A stretch of DNA of 64,000 bases from Draconibacterium orientale (GTDB lineage: Bacteria > Bacteroidota > Bacteroidia > Bacteroidales > Prolixibacteraceae): positions 4,942,501 through 5,006,500 of the forward strand of contig NZ_CP007451.1 in NCBI RefSeq assembly GCF_000626635.1, read 5' to 3'. Under the pieces are notes generated by a model. It saw nothing but the letters and a program-made list of their open reading frames with translations, did no database searches and was not told where the DNA came from. Of the stretch, positions 38,052 to 47,589 are shown piece by piece. Position 1 is the stretch's first letter; each line of letters begins with the position of its first letter. The position numbers and the translations under genes were made by a program.

Positions 38052-38626
38052 AAAAGCTGCAATCCGAAGATTTATTTTCAAATCTAAGGCTGGTTGGTGG
38101 CACATCACTGGCCTTACAAATCGGGCATCGGATCTCTGTTGATATCGATTTGTTTGGAGATTTAAAATGCGACAATATTACATTGAATAACACCTTAAAG
38201 TCGCTGGCTCAATATAGAATTATTCAACAAACCGAAAATATTCATATTTATAACATTGAAAATATTAAGGTAGATGTGGTGAACTACCCCTACCCCTGGT
38301 TGCAGGCTCCGGTTACTAAGGATGGTTTGACACTGGCAGCAATTGAAGATATCGCAGCAATGAAACTGGCGGCTATTACCGGTAGGGGAAGCAAGAAAGA
38401 CTTTATCGATTTGTATTTTTTGCTTCAACGATTTAGCCTGAAAGAAATGCTTAATCTTTATCTAAAAAAATATAACGAAGGTTCAGTATTTATGGTATTA
38501 CGAAGTTTGGCCTACTTCGACGACGCAGAAGAAGAGCTGATGCCTAAAATGCTGGTCGAGGTTACCTGGAACGAAATAAAAGCAACAATAACAGATAAGC
38601 TAAAAACCTTCCAATCAGCCCAATAA
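38006..38626 (+). CDS. AbiEii-like nucleotidyltransferase toxin
   Basis: 206-residue nucleotidyltransferase of the AbiEii/DUF1814 group. The core is LVGGTSLALQIGHRISVDIDLF, with D46 and D48 as metal ligands, and AAMKLAAITGRGSKKDFIDLYFLL follows. Known AbiEii proteins are toxins that modify RNA and protect against phage; this member's activity is inferred. The pair is inserted between wzz and a second wzz 3' end. Confidence 0.83.
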   Translation: MLFYETIHAQTLGLLKKLQSEDLFSNLRLVGGTSLALQIGHRISVDIDLFGDLKCDNITLNNTLKSLAQYRIIQQTENIHIYNIENIKVDVVNYPYPWLQAPVTKDGLTLAAIEDIAAMKLAAITGRGSKKDFIDLYFLLQRFSLKEMLNLYLKKYNEGSVFMVLRSLAYFDDAEEELMPKMLVEVTWNEIKATITDKLKTFQSAQ

Positions 38627-38797
38627 TACCAATTGTACTTTCTTTTGACGCATGGCAATAAGAAAGTTTACAATGGTTAATGCCGATAATACAACAAAGG
38701 AGGAGACTGAACGAAGTGAATTGAAAATAAGCGAAGGCATTATGTTTTTATTTTACTGAGCTAAAGTATGCGACATTTTGTTGTTAAATCGGTATAA
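38624..38797. mobile_element. MITE-like element at the AbiE/wzz-remnant junction
   Basis: Begins TAATACCAATTGTA, overlapping the AbiEii stop codon, and ends AAATCGGTATAA right at the start of the wzz remnant. Carries the internal ACAATGGTTAATGCCGATA word of the 28.1-kb element. Confidence 0.55.
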
Positions 38798-39064
38798 AAG
38801 AACAGCTGCAAAACGAATACCAGCTAGCCTTTGAAGTGTATTCGCAACTGGCACAACAGCTCGAACAGGCCCAAATACAGGTGAAAGAAGATACACCCGT
38901 TTTTTCCTGTTGAAACCGGTTACTGTTCCCGTAGAAGATAATGCCAGCGGATTTACAACATTTGTTATCTTTATCTTTTTAGGTGCTGTGGTTGGAGTTG
39001 GATGGATTTTTGGGAAAGAGTTTCTAAACAGCATAAAAGCAAAATGGAACGAACCAACAGCATA
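38798..39064 (+). pseudogene. 3' remnant of a second wzz gene
   Basis: Encodes EQLQNEYQLAFEVYSQLAQQ followed by LEQAQIQVKEDTPV, then a frameshift after VFSC, then the C-terminal helix region and a stop at 39064. It matches the last ~265 bp of the intact wzz (37351-37618) at roughly 80% identity. No start or 5' part exists. Confidence 0.9.
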
Positions 39065-39178
39065 AATGAACACCAAGGATATAATTAACAATTTAATCCC
39101 GTGTCGAAACAAAGTTCATAAAAGATGAAGATCAAAATAATAGTTCATTAATTTTCCATTCTGAATAGTTAATAATTA

Positions 39179-39186
39179 TAGTTTTG
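39179..39186 (+). promoter_or_regulatory. -7 box for wbpB-like gene (TAGTTTTG)
   Basis: Perfect TAnnTTTG 38 bp before the start codon at 39225. Confidence 0.5.
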
Positions 39187-39224
39187 CTTTGTAAAGTTCA
39201 CTTATCTGTTAATAAGTTAAAACC

Positions 39225-40070
39225 ATGGAACCAAAAACTTTTGTATTAATAGGAGCCGCAGGTTATATCGCACCAAAACATTTTAATGCCATCCAAAAAA
39301 TTGGGGGTAAACTCATCGCTGTAATCGATCCCGTTGATAATCTGGATATTTTGGATGACTATTTTCCCAATGCAGAATATTTTAGATCAATAGAGGATGC
39401 TAAACCTTTTATGAAGACAAATCTTGTTGATTACTTTGTAGTTTGTTCTCCTACACACCTTCATTTTGATCATATCAGTTTTGGCTTAAAAAATAATTGT
39501 GATGTAATCTGCGAAAGTCCATTGGTTTTAACATGGAATGAATTAGAAAAGTTAAAAGATATAGAATCTCAATCCGCCCATAAAATTTATAACCTCCTTC
39601 AATACCGTCATGATCCAGCATTTATAGAACTGAAAAAGAATTTTGACAACAAAAAACACTATTTAATCACCCTTAAAAATTTCTCTTACCGCGGAAAGTG
39701 GCTAGCCCATAGCTGGAAAGGTGATTCAAAAAAAACAGGAGGATTGATAACGGCGCTTGGATACCATTTTTTTGATGGATTTATTAATATCTATGGGAAA
39801 CCAATAGAGACCAAACTTGAAAAAAATACAAATCAACATTGTTTAGGCAATATGAAGCTAGAGAACGCCACTGTAGATTTTGAACTTGCCAACTCATTTA
39901 AACAGGAAGAAAATAGAAATGAGCTGTTTATTGAAGTGGACGAACAAATTATTGATCTGTATAAAAGCGATAAAGAACTTTTTATTCGTGCTTATCAACA
40001 TATAACAAACAACAAAGGAATTGGTATCTCCGACATAGAACCAACAATTAAATTCCTGGAGAAACGTTAG
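39225..40070 (+). CDS. WbpB/WlbA-like Gfo/Idh/MocA oxidoreductase
   Basis: Related to UDP-N-acetylglucosaminuronate 3-dehydrogenase (WbpB). 281 residues, shorter than the ~316 of WbpB. The N-terminal FVLIGAAGYIAPKHF, NLLQYRHD and the WLAHSWKGDSKKTGG...GYHFFD blocks match WbpB, and H181 fits its catalytic histidine. The usual EKP motif, whose lysine is catalytic, reads ESP here (E97-S98-P99). The aminotransferase (WbpE) and acetyltransferase (WbpD) that complete the Man2NAc3NAcA route are absent, so its present function is doubtful. It precedes wbpA. Confidence 0.8.
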   Translation: MEPKTFVLIGAAGYIAPKHFNAIQKIGGKLIAVIDPVDNLDILDDYFPNAEYFRSIEDAKPFMKTNLVDYFVVCSPTHLHFDHISFGLKNNCDVICESPLVLTWNELEKLKDIESQSAHKIYNLLQYRHDPAFIELKKNFDNKKHYLITLKNFSYRGKWLAHSWKGDSKKTGGLITALGYHFFDGFINIYGKPIETKLEKNTNQHCLGNMKLENATVDFELANSFKQEENRNELFIEVDEQIIDLYKSDKELFIRAYQHITNNKGIGISDIEPTIKFLEKR

Positions 40071-40141
40071 AACAAACACATTAAACAAACACAACGACTT
40101 ACACAAATAATAATCATTTGTAAGCATAAAAACATTTTCAA

Positions 40142-41430
40142 ATGAATACAACCAAAATCGCAGTAATCGGCCTTGGTTATGTAGGCCTGCCTTTAGCCGT
40201 AGAATTCGCTAAGAAATTTCCCGTGGTGGGTTTCGACATTAACCAATCACGTGTCGATGAATTAAATTCAGGAACCGATTCCACCCTCGAAGTGGATGAT
40301 GACAACCTTCAATCCGTTGTCAGCCTGAGCGAAGTCGAAGGGAACAACGGTCTTTACCTGACAACTAAACCCGCCGCACTGTCCGACTGCAACTACTACA
40401 TCGTAACAGTACCTACACCAACCGATAAAAACAACCGCCCGGTATTGACACCACTGATCAAAGCCTCCGAAACCATCGGCAAGGTGCTCAAAAAAGACGA
40501 TATTGTTATTTATGAATCGACAGTTTACCCGGGAGCAACCGAGGAAGACTGTGTGCCGGTTTTGGAACTCTATTCAGGCATGAAAATGAATACCGACTTT
40601 TTTGTAGGCTATTCGCCTGAACGGATCAATCCCGGCGACAAATTGCACACCGTTACCAAAATAAAAAAGTAACATCAGGCTCAACCCCAGAAACCGGAAC
40701 AAAAGTAGATGCTTTATACCGCACGGTTATCGAAGCCGGCACCCATCTCGCTCCCTCCATAAAAGTAGCTGAAGCGGCCAAAGTCATCGAAAATTCACAA
40801 CGCGATATCAACATCGCATTTGTAAACGAACTCGCCAAAATTTTTAGCAAATTGGGAATTGACACCAAAGAAGTATTGGAAGCTGCCGGAACGAAATGGA
40901 ACTTCCTCCCCTTTTCTCCTGGACTAGTTGGCGGCCACTGTATCGGTGTAGATCCCTACTATCTGGCGCAAAAAGCACAGGAAACAGGTTACAATCCTGA
41001 AATTATATTGGCAGGCCGCCGAATGAACGATGGTATGGGCGCATGGGTCGCTTCCCAAATTGTGAAACTAATGATCCACAAAGGCCATGCGGTAAAAGAC
41101 AGCAAAATATTGGTTCTGGGTATCACCTTCAAGGAAAACTGTCCGGATATCCGAAATACCAAAGCCATCGATGTAATTAACGAACTAAAGACCTATGGCT
41201 GTAAGGTGGATGTATACGATCCATGGGCTAATAACGAAGAGGTAAAACAGGAATACGGCTTAGACTTAGTTGATGACTACACAGAAAACAAGTACGACGG
41301 TGTAGTGCTGGCCGTAGCCCACAATGAATTTAAAGACCTCGACCTCTCGAAATTGCGCAATGGCCACAATGCAGTTATTTACGACATCAAAGGTATTTGG
41401 GATAAAGAACAGGTTGACGGGAGATTGTAA
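40142..41430 (+). pseudogene. wbpA: UDP-N-acetylglucosamine 6-dehydrogenase (WbpA/TviB-like), frameshifted
   Basis: Would oxidise UDP-GlcNAc to UDP-GlcNAcA. The first frame (to 40672) has GLGYVGLPLA and ends HTVTKIKK. The second frame continues [10 protein letters not shown] and holds the catalytic cysteine in [15 protein letters not shown], to a stop at 41430. Adding one A to the A6 run at 40663-40668 joins them into a ~429-residue enzyme of normal size. A dispersed repeat word (TGTCAGCCTGAGCGAAGTCG) is inserted in frame at 40318-40341, giving VSLSEVEG. Followed by its usual partner, the 4-epimerase. Confidence 0.9.
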
Positions 41431-41597
41431 GGTAAACGGGTGGCAAGACCGCTTCGGTCATTCTTCCCACGCGAAACCTTGCACAAAATAACATTTAGTA
41501 GAACAAACCTTGCATCCCAAAACAGAATAAGGAGCACTACTTCCTTAGAATCCGTCAACTGACGGAGATAAAGGGAACTCACAACGATAACACAAAA

Positions 41598-42653
41598 ATG
41601 AAAATTGAAAATAAGAAAGTATTGGTAACAGGTGGAGCCGGTTTTATCGGCTCCAACCTCGTTGACCGCTTGTTAGCCCAAAACAATATTGTGATTTGCC
41701 TGGATAACTTTGCCACCGGCAAACGGGAAAATTTGGCAAATGCACTCCAACATCCGGCATTTACCCTGATTGAAGGCGACATCCGCAATTACGAAGATTG
41801 CCAAAAAGCTGTAGAAGGCTGCCAATACGTATTGCATCAGGCAGCGCTCGGAAGTGTTCCGCGCTCCATAGCCGACCCAATGACCAGCACCGATGTAAAT
41901 ATCGGGGGCTTTGTAAAAATGCTACACGCTGCAAAAGAAGCGAATGTAAAGCGTTTTGTATATGCTGCCAGTTCTTCTACCTACGGCGATTCTAAAAAAC
42001 TGCCTAAAATTGAAAACGAAATTGGTCGCCCTCTCTCACCCTATGCAATTACGAAATATGTTGATGAACTCTATGCCGACGTATTTGCCAAGACCTACGG
42101 TATGCAGTGCATTGGACTGCGTTATTTCAATGTTTTTGGTAAACGACAAACACCCGATGGAGCATATGCGGCCGTAATCCCGTTATGGGTAAAATCTCTT
42201 ATTAAGCACGAATCTCCATACATTAATGGCGATGGCTCTTATTCGCGCGATTTCACCTATATTGAAAACGTAATACATGCCAACGAGCAAGCCATGCTAC
42301 AAAGCACCGAAACCATTTACAAAAACCGCGAAACCTATTACAACGAAGATGTAGCCAAGAGAGAGAGACTCGATATTGACGCCACCCATTTCTCCGAAGT
42401 GTTTAATGTGGCTTTTGGCGGCAACACCAACCTCAACCAGCTTTTTAACACCTTGCGCAACAACCTGGCAAAGCACGACCCTAATATTGCAAAAGTAGAC
42501 GTTATTTATCGCGATAAACGCCCAGGCGACATCCCTCATTCGCAAGCAAGTATTTTTAAAGCCCAAACAATACTCAACTATCAGCCAAAATATTCGGCCG
42601 AAGAAGGCTTTGCAAGGGCTTGTGAATGGTATTTTGAAAACATAAAAGCTTAA
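41598..42653 (+). CDS. wbpP: UDP-GlcNAc(A) C4-epimerase (WbpP/TviC-like)
   Basis: SDR epimerase interconverting UDP-GlcNAc/UDP-GlcNAcA and the galacto forms. 351 residues. NAD motif TGGAGFIGSNL, catalytic YxxxK as SPYAITKY, and the GSVPRSIADP and YGDSKKLPK segments typical of WbpP/TviC. With wbpA this gives UDP-GalNAcA. Immediately downstream lies the 3' end of a second epimerase gene. Confidence 0.93.
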   Translation: MKIENKKVLVTGGAGFIGSNLVDRLLAQNNIVICLDNFATGKRENLANALQHPAFTLIEGDIRNYEDCQKAVEGCQYVLHQAALGSVPRSIADPMTSTDVNIGGFVKMLHAAKEANVKRFVYAASSSTYGDSKKLPKIENEIGRPLSPYAITKYVDELYADVFAKTYGMQCIGLRYFNVFGKRQTPDGAYAAVIPLWVKSLIKHESPYINGDGSYSRDFTYIENVIHANEQAMLQSTETIYKNRETYYNEDVAKRERLDIDATHFSEVFNVAFGGNTNLNQLFNTLRNNLAKHDPNIAKVDVIYRDKRPGDIPHSQASIFKAQTILNYQPKYSAEEGFARACEWYFENIKA

Positions 42654-42773
42654 TACTTGCCTTTGTTCGCCTCTATTCCAAAAGGAAAACCTGTTTTGGG
42701 CTACCAACCGGAATATTCTGTAAAAAAAGGGTTGGGAGAGGCTTGTGGGTGGTATATCCAACACCTGCAATAA
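42654..42773 (+). pseudogene. 3' remnant of a second epimerase gene
   Basis: Encodes KPVLGYQPEYSVKKGLGEAC and GWYIQHLQ then a stop (42771-42773). This parallels the C-terminus of the intact wbpP (ILNYQPKYSAEEGFARACEW). No start is present. Confidence 0.85.
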
Positions 42774-42820
42774 CCTTATTCACACTTAAATTAATTGTAG
42801 AATCTAAGCTTTTATAAAAA

Positions 42821-44233
42821 GTGAGTTTAAAAAAAGATTTAATAAAAGTAGGCTTTTCAAATTTTATTGTACTCATCTCAAGCCTTGTTAATAGTTTTAT
42901 ACTACCAACCATATTAACAATTAAAGGATATGCTGATTATAAAACCTATATATTATATGCAAGTTTTATTGGTTTCCTTCATTTTGGATTTGTCGATGGT
43001 ATTAATGTTAAATACGGAGGAATTGATAAAAGAAACTTAAATATTAAAGAATTTGAGGACTATCATACCTTTTTTATTCTTTTCCAAATAATTATTGTTG
43101 GAATATTATCTGTGCTAAGCGTACTCATTAACAATAATTATTTATTTTTTATTTGTCTCGCAATAATTCCAATCAATATTCAATCATTCTTCCTGTTTTT
43201 CTATCAAGCCATTGGTGAATTCAGAATATATTCTTTAGTTACAATTATTGTCCCTTTGTGTAATACATTTATCACCTTAGCCTTACTCTTATTCAAAGTG
43301 ATGAACTTCGAAGCATTTGTGTTCTCAAATATTGCAAGTTATTACATCTCTATGATAATTTTGGAAATAAGATTCTTTCGTGAAAAGAAGGTAAAACCTA
43401 GACAGTCTTCTAATAACATACCTCAATTTTTAACAGAAAAAATTAAAGTATTCATATCTGTTTTAAAAAACCACAAAAACATATTTATTTCAGGTTTTTT
43501 CATTATGCTTGGAACTGTTCTTTTTAATCTGTTTTTTAATACGGGACGTTGGATTACAAAAATATTTACAGATGATGAGAAATTCGCAATTTATTCTCTT
43601 AGCTTATCTCTAATTGGATTTATTGTAATTTTTGTATCTGCTGTAAACAAAACATTTTACCCTTACTTATACCGCAATAATAACTTGAAAGTACTAACCA
43701 AATTAAGAAGAATTCTATATATAACCAGTACTATTGCTCTTCCTTCATATTTTATCTTAAAATACATTATCCTAAATTATTTGCCTAAATACACAAGTGC
43801 CTTGCTCATTACGGCTATTGTTATTACTTCCATACCTGGAATTTTTATTATAAAATCAATCTATGCCAATTTATACAAAATAGAAAAAAAAGAGAGTGAT
43901 TTTTTAACCGACACTATCATATACCTAGCAATTGGTTTTCTACTTAACATTAGCTCATTTTTATATTTCAAAACACTTACGTCAATTGCAATTGCTTCTG
44001 TTATTACTATATATATTTGGACTGTATTCCCCCTCTCTTTTAAGATCATTTCTGCAACTCAACGGTTCTATGAACTCTGTTATATTGTGGTAGTAATAGG
44101 CTCTTTTTTTACAATTTATTGGTTCGACTTACATTTTATTTATAGCTCTCTATTGTCATTCATATTCATTATAGGAATCAACTTCGTATTCTTCCGAGAA
44201 CAATCTCTTTCGCTTTTAAAACGTAGTTTATGA
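42821..44233 (+). CDS. wzx: Wzx-type oligosaccharide flippase
   Basis: Inner-membrane flippase of the MATE/MVF superfamily that moves lipid-linked repeat units across the membrane. 470 residues, about 12-14 hydrophobic segments, typical start SLKKDLIKVGFSNFIVLISS. GTG start. Base composition is much more AT-rich than the flanking sugar genes, typical of horizontally exchanged wzx/wzy segments. It overlaps the Wzy gene by 4 bp (ATGA). Confidence 0.88.
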   Translation: MSLKKDLIKVGFSNFIVLISSLVNSFILPTILTIKGYADYKTYILYASFIGFLHFGFVDGINVKYGGIDKRNLNIKEFEDYHTFFILFQIIIVGILSVLSVLINNNYLFFICLAIIPINIQSFFLFFYQAIGEFRIYSLVTIIVPLCNTFITLALLLFKVMNFEAFVFSNIASYYISMIILEIRFFREKKVKPRQSSNNIPQFLTEKIKVFISVLKNHKNIFISGFFIMLGTVLFNLFFNTGRWITKIFTDDEKFAIYSLSLSLIGFIVIFVSAVNKTFYPYLYRNNNLKVLTKLRRILYITSTIALPSYFILKYIILNYLPKYTSALLITAIVITSIPGIFIIKSIYANLYKIEKKESDFLTDTIIYLAIGFLLNISSFLYFKTLTSIAIASVITIYIWTVFPLSFKIISATQRFYELCYIVVVIGSFFTIYWFDLHFIYSSLLSFIFIIGINFVFFREQSLSLLKRSL

Positions 44234-45371
44234 TTTATCTTTTAATACTCATATACTCTCTCACTCTTTCATTTGTTTATGATTTCGGCAACTTGAGAAT
44301 TGGGAAAAAGATGAACCTACTGATAGTATTTATGGTATTGGTTAGTTTATCTGGATTTAGATATAGAATTGGAGGTGATTCTTACTTCTATATTAAGATG
44401 TATGAATACCTCCCAACTTTACCTGAGCTATCATCAATAGAATTAGGAGTTTCAAAACTACAACCCTTGTGGCTCTTATTAAATGCAATATCCAGAACAA
44501 TATCTCCTGACTTTTTTGTTTTTCAATTACTTCATGCTTTAATTGTAAATTCTATAATTTTTTATTTCTTCAGAAAATATACTAAGTATGTATTTACCGC
44601 AGTTTTGTTATATTTCATTGGTTTTTATGGCTATTTCAATTTTGAAATATTGAGGGAGTCTCTTGCTATTTGCGTTTTTCTTTTATCATTGGAATTTTTT
44701 GTGAAAAAAAATGGTTGCGATACTACGTCCTTGTGTTTGTTGCGTTTGGATTTCATTATTCGGCTATATTATTATTTATACTTCCACTCTTAAAAAGGAT
44801 TCCAATAAACTTTTTTAGCATTCTAATTATAATTGTCATTGGAGCTTTTTTAAATACGTTTTTTCTCTCTTTTATTAATTCATTATCTGGAAATAATGGA
44901 TTTTTTATGTCTCTGGAAAATTATGGAGATTACAATTATACCATTTGGGGTTTAGTTGGTATTATTGTTCTATATGTGTTATACCCTTTTATTGTTATGA
45001 ATGCGAGTACCAATTTTTTAAATATTAAAAACAGTTTGTATCCTTTCTTGCGTTTTTTTATATTAATAGGTGCCTTTTGTTCTCTTTTTTATATTTTTTT
45101 TAGATTTCGAAACTACTTTACACCTATCTTTTTTGTCTTTTTAACGGAAGTGGTACATAGTATTTTTAGAAATAAAAAAATTAAAGAGTTCAGAAAAATT
45201 ATTTCGTTCTTAATACTTTTCTTTTTTGCGTTTATGCATTCGTATAAATATTTTTCTGACACTTCTGAAAAGGTAGATTCCAGTCGATGGTATAGCCTCT
45301 GGTATCCATATAATTCTATCTTCGATAAGGATACTGACCCAACAAGGGAAAGGTTATTTAACGAATTATAA
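44230..45371 (+). pseudogene. wzy: EpsG/Wzy-like polysaccharide polymerase, frameshifted
   Basis: Membrane polymerase joining repeat units. The first frame (44230-44793) has SGFRYRIGGDSYFY and FNFEILRESLAICVFLLSLE, typical of the EpsG family. The rest lies in the next frame (KKWLRYYVLVFVAFGFHYSA onward) to 45371. The A8 run at 44704-44711 needs one more A to join them, giving ~380 residues and about 10 membrane segments. Probably functional if this is an assembly error. Confidence 0.82.
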
Positions 45372-45399
45372 ACCTTTCCTAATAATTATTCAATTTAAC

Positions 45400-46386
45400 A
45401 TGCAACAAACTAATAATACAATTTATATAGCATATTCATGTGATGAGGCCTATATTCACCATACAGGAATATCTTTAATTTCATTATTTGAAAATAACAA
45501 AGGAATAAACTCCATTATTATTTATTTTATTGAAAAAGGTGTCAGGCAAGAATCAATAAATCAACTACAAACTATTTGTGACAAATATAAACGTAAGCTT
45601 GAAGTAATTCCTTTCAGCAGCATTTGTAATGATTTACATCCTAGCGATACAGGGAGACACATAGAAACCATCTATTCAAAGCTTTTTTTCTCCAGAATTA
45701 GCAACATTGATAAGATGTTGTACATTGACAGCGACACTATCATAAATGGCTCTATTCATGAACTCTGGTCTATTGACCTCTCAAATTATTGTGTTGCAGG
45801 TGTTGAAACATACACTGTAAAATCGAAAGAAAGATTAAATCTATTACCAGAAGATAATTTCATTAATGATGGTATTGTATTATTAAATTTAGAAAAACTT
45901 AGAAAAAATCGTTATGACCTTAAATTTTTAGATTTCATCAATATGTTTAATGGTAATCCTCCATTGTTATCGGAAGGCACCATAAATTTCGTATGCAAAG
46001 GCTCCATACTTTCGTTGCATCCAAAGTTTAATTTAATGAGTGGATTAATATCAATTCCAAATACAAATTATACTAAAAATAAATATTTATCAAATTATTA
46101 CTCCGATGAGATAATTGATGAGGCTATAAAAAGCCCCGTCATCATACATTACTTATCAGCTTTTTATAATCGCCCCTGGGACAAAAACTGTACTCATCCG
46201 TTGAAAAATAGATACTTATTTTATAAATCACTTTCTCCTTGGAGAAACATACCACTTACGAATAAGAAACTTACTTTAAGACTACGTTTTATCAAATACT
46301 TGCAAAATATGCTACCCGAAAGGTTCTTTTTATCTTTAAGATATATTTCTATACTATTAAAAAATAAATTTAATGTCCGTAATTAG
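45400..46386 (+). CDS. glycosyltransferase family 8
   Basis: Retaining glycosyltransferase (LgtC/gspA type), 328 residues. Start IYIAYSCDEAYIHHTGISL, DxD metal motif in KMLYIDSDTI (~105), and FINDGIVLLNLEKLRKN later on, with the HYLSAFYNRPW C-terminal block. Probably transfers a hexose onto the repeat unit; donor and acceptor are unknown. AT-rich like its neighbours. Confidence 0.9.
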   Translation: MQQTNNTIYIAYSCDEAYIHHTGISLISLFENNKGINSIIIYFIEKGVRQESINQLQTICDKYKRKLEVIPFSSICNDLHPSDTGRHIETIYSKLFFSRISNIDKMLYIDSDTIINGSIHELWSIDLSNYCVAGVETYTVKSKERLNLLPEDNFINDGIVLLNLEKLRKNRYDLKFLDFINMFNGNPPLLSEGTINFVCKGSILSLHPKFNLMSGLISIPNTNYTKNKYLSNYYSDEIIDEAIKSPVIIHYLSAFYNRPWDKNCTHPLKNRYLFYKSLSPWRNIPLTNKKLTLRLRFIKYLQNMLPERFFLSLRYISILLKNKFNVRN

Positions 46387-46552
46387 TCACAACCAGAACC
46401 TCTCCCTGAACTTGTTGTAGGGTCTTTCCTGCAAATAGCTAATTAGTAAATGTGAGAGATGCTGAAACAAGTTCAGCATGACGTGTTAAACATTAATTAT
46501 GACATAGAACGGATAATCAAAAAGGTTATTTGTTTATATAAAAAACCAACAT
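46387..46552. repeat. dispersed CTGAACTTGTT repeat word
   Basis: CTCCCTGAACTTGTTGTAGG and GAGATGCTGAAACAAGTTCA form an inverted pair (about 46398-46482) of a dispersed intergenic word. No gene. Confidence 0.5.
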
Positions 46553-47586
46553 ATGAGAATAGCCATTCATCAAAACAAAGAAATATTTAATCATTCAACA
46601 TCTTGGGAAACAGAATGGATAAATTACTGCGATGAAAAAAATATTGATTATGAAATAATCGATTGTTTTTCAATAAACATTATAGAGAAACTAAGGGATT
46701 TTGATCTTTTACTTTGGCATATACAGAATTATGTATTGCAGGATATGTTATTTGCAAGAAGTATTCTTCAGAGTGCAAAACAAATGGGCCTTAAAGTATT
46801 TCCGGATTATAATACCTCATGGCATTTTGATGACAAAGTTGCCCAAATGTTTTTATTACAGTCAATCAAAGCACCTATTCCCAATCACTGGTTTTTTGCA
46901 ACAAAAGAATCATGTAAAAAATGGATAAATTCGGAAGCAGATTTTCCTGTTATAGCAAAACTAAAATGCGGAGCAGGTTCGAATAACGTTAAACTTCTTC
47001 GCACCAAATCTGAAGCGTTGATGTATGCGACTAAAATGTTTAATGGAGGATTGTCATCCTCTCCCAGTATTCTTTTTAAAGCTTCGTCAAATTATAAATC
47101 CGCACCTGATTGGTCTACAATAAAAAGAGAATTAAAAGAATCCCCGATTTTATTCAGACCTATTCCAGAGCCAAACGAATGCCGAAAGAAAAAGATTATT
47201 GTAGCTTTCAGGAATTTATACCAAATGCAGGCTACGATTTAAAAATTTATGTTATTGGTGATAAAATAAGCTTTTTGGCCAGACACACTCGCAAAGGAGA
47301 TTTCAGAGCTTCAGGGGGAGGCAACCTCTCATACGATAAATCATTGGTTCCCAAAAATGTATTAGAATCGGCATTTGAAACATCAGACAAACTAAAGCTA
47401 CAATGCATTGGTTTTGACTATGTAGTTGATAAAAGCACAAAAAAGGGTAAAATTATAGAAATGAGCTTTGGTTTTGCACATCAGGCACTAATAGGTGCTA
47501 ACGGTTATTGGGATAGGGATTTACAATGGCACAACGAACCAGTTAATGCCCCTCATGAAATTATTAAAAATCTACTCAAAAAATAA
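46553..47586 (+). pseudogene. ATP-grasp ligase-like protein, frameshifted
   Basis: ATP-dependent carboxylate-amine ligase fold, about 345 residues when joined. The first frame has a pre-ATP-grasp domain and FPVIAKLKCGAGSNNVKLL (ATP-binding lysine and glycine loop). The second frame has YCSFQEFIPNAGYDLKIYVI, LARHTRKGDFRASGGGNLSYD and the metal-binding IIEMSFGF. One more A in the A5 run at 47122-47126 joins STIK with KRIKRIPDF. It ends 3 bp before a CapA-type gene, so the two are probably coupled. Substrate unknown; amino-acid decoration of the polymer is one possibility. Confidence 0.8.
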
Positions 47587-47589
47587 ATA

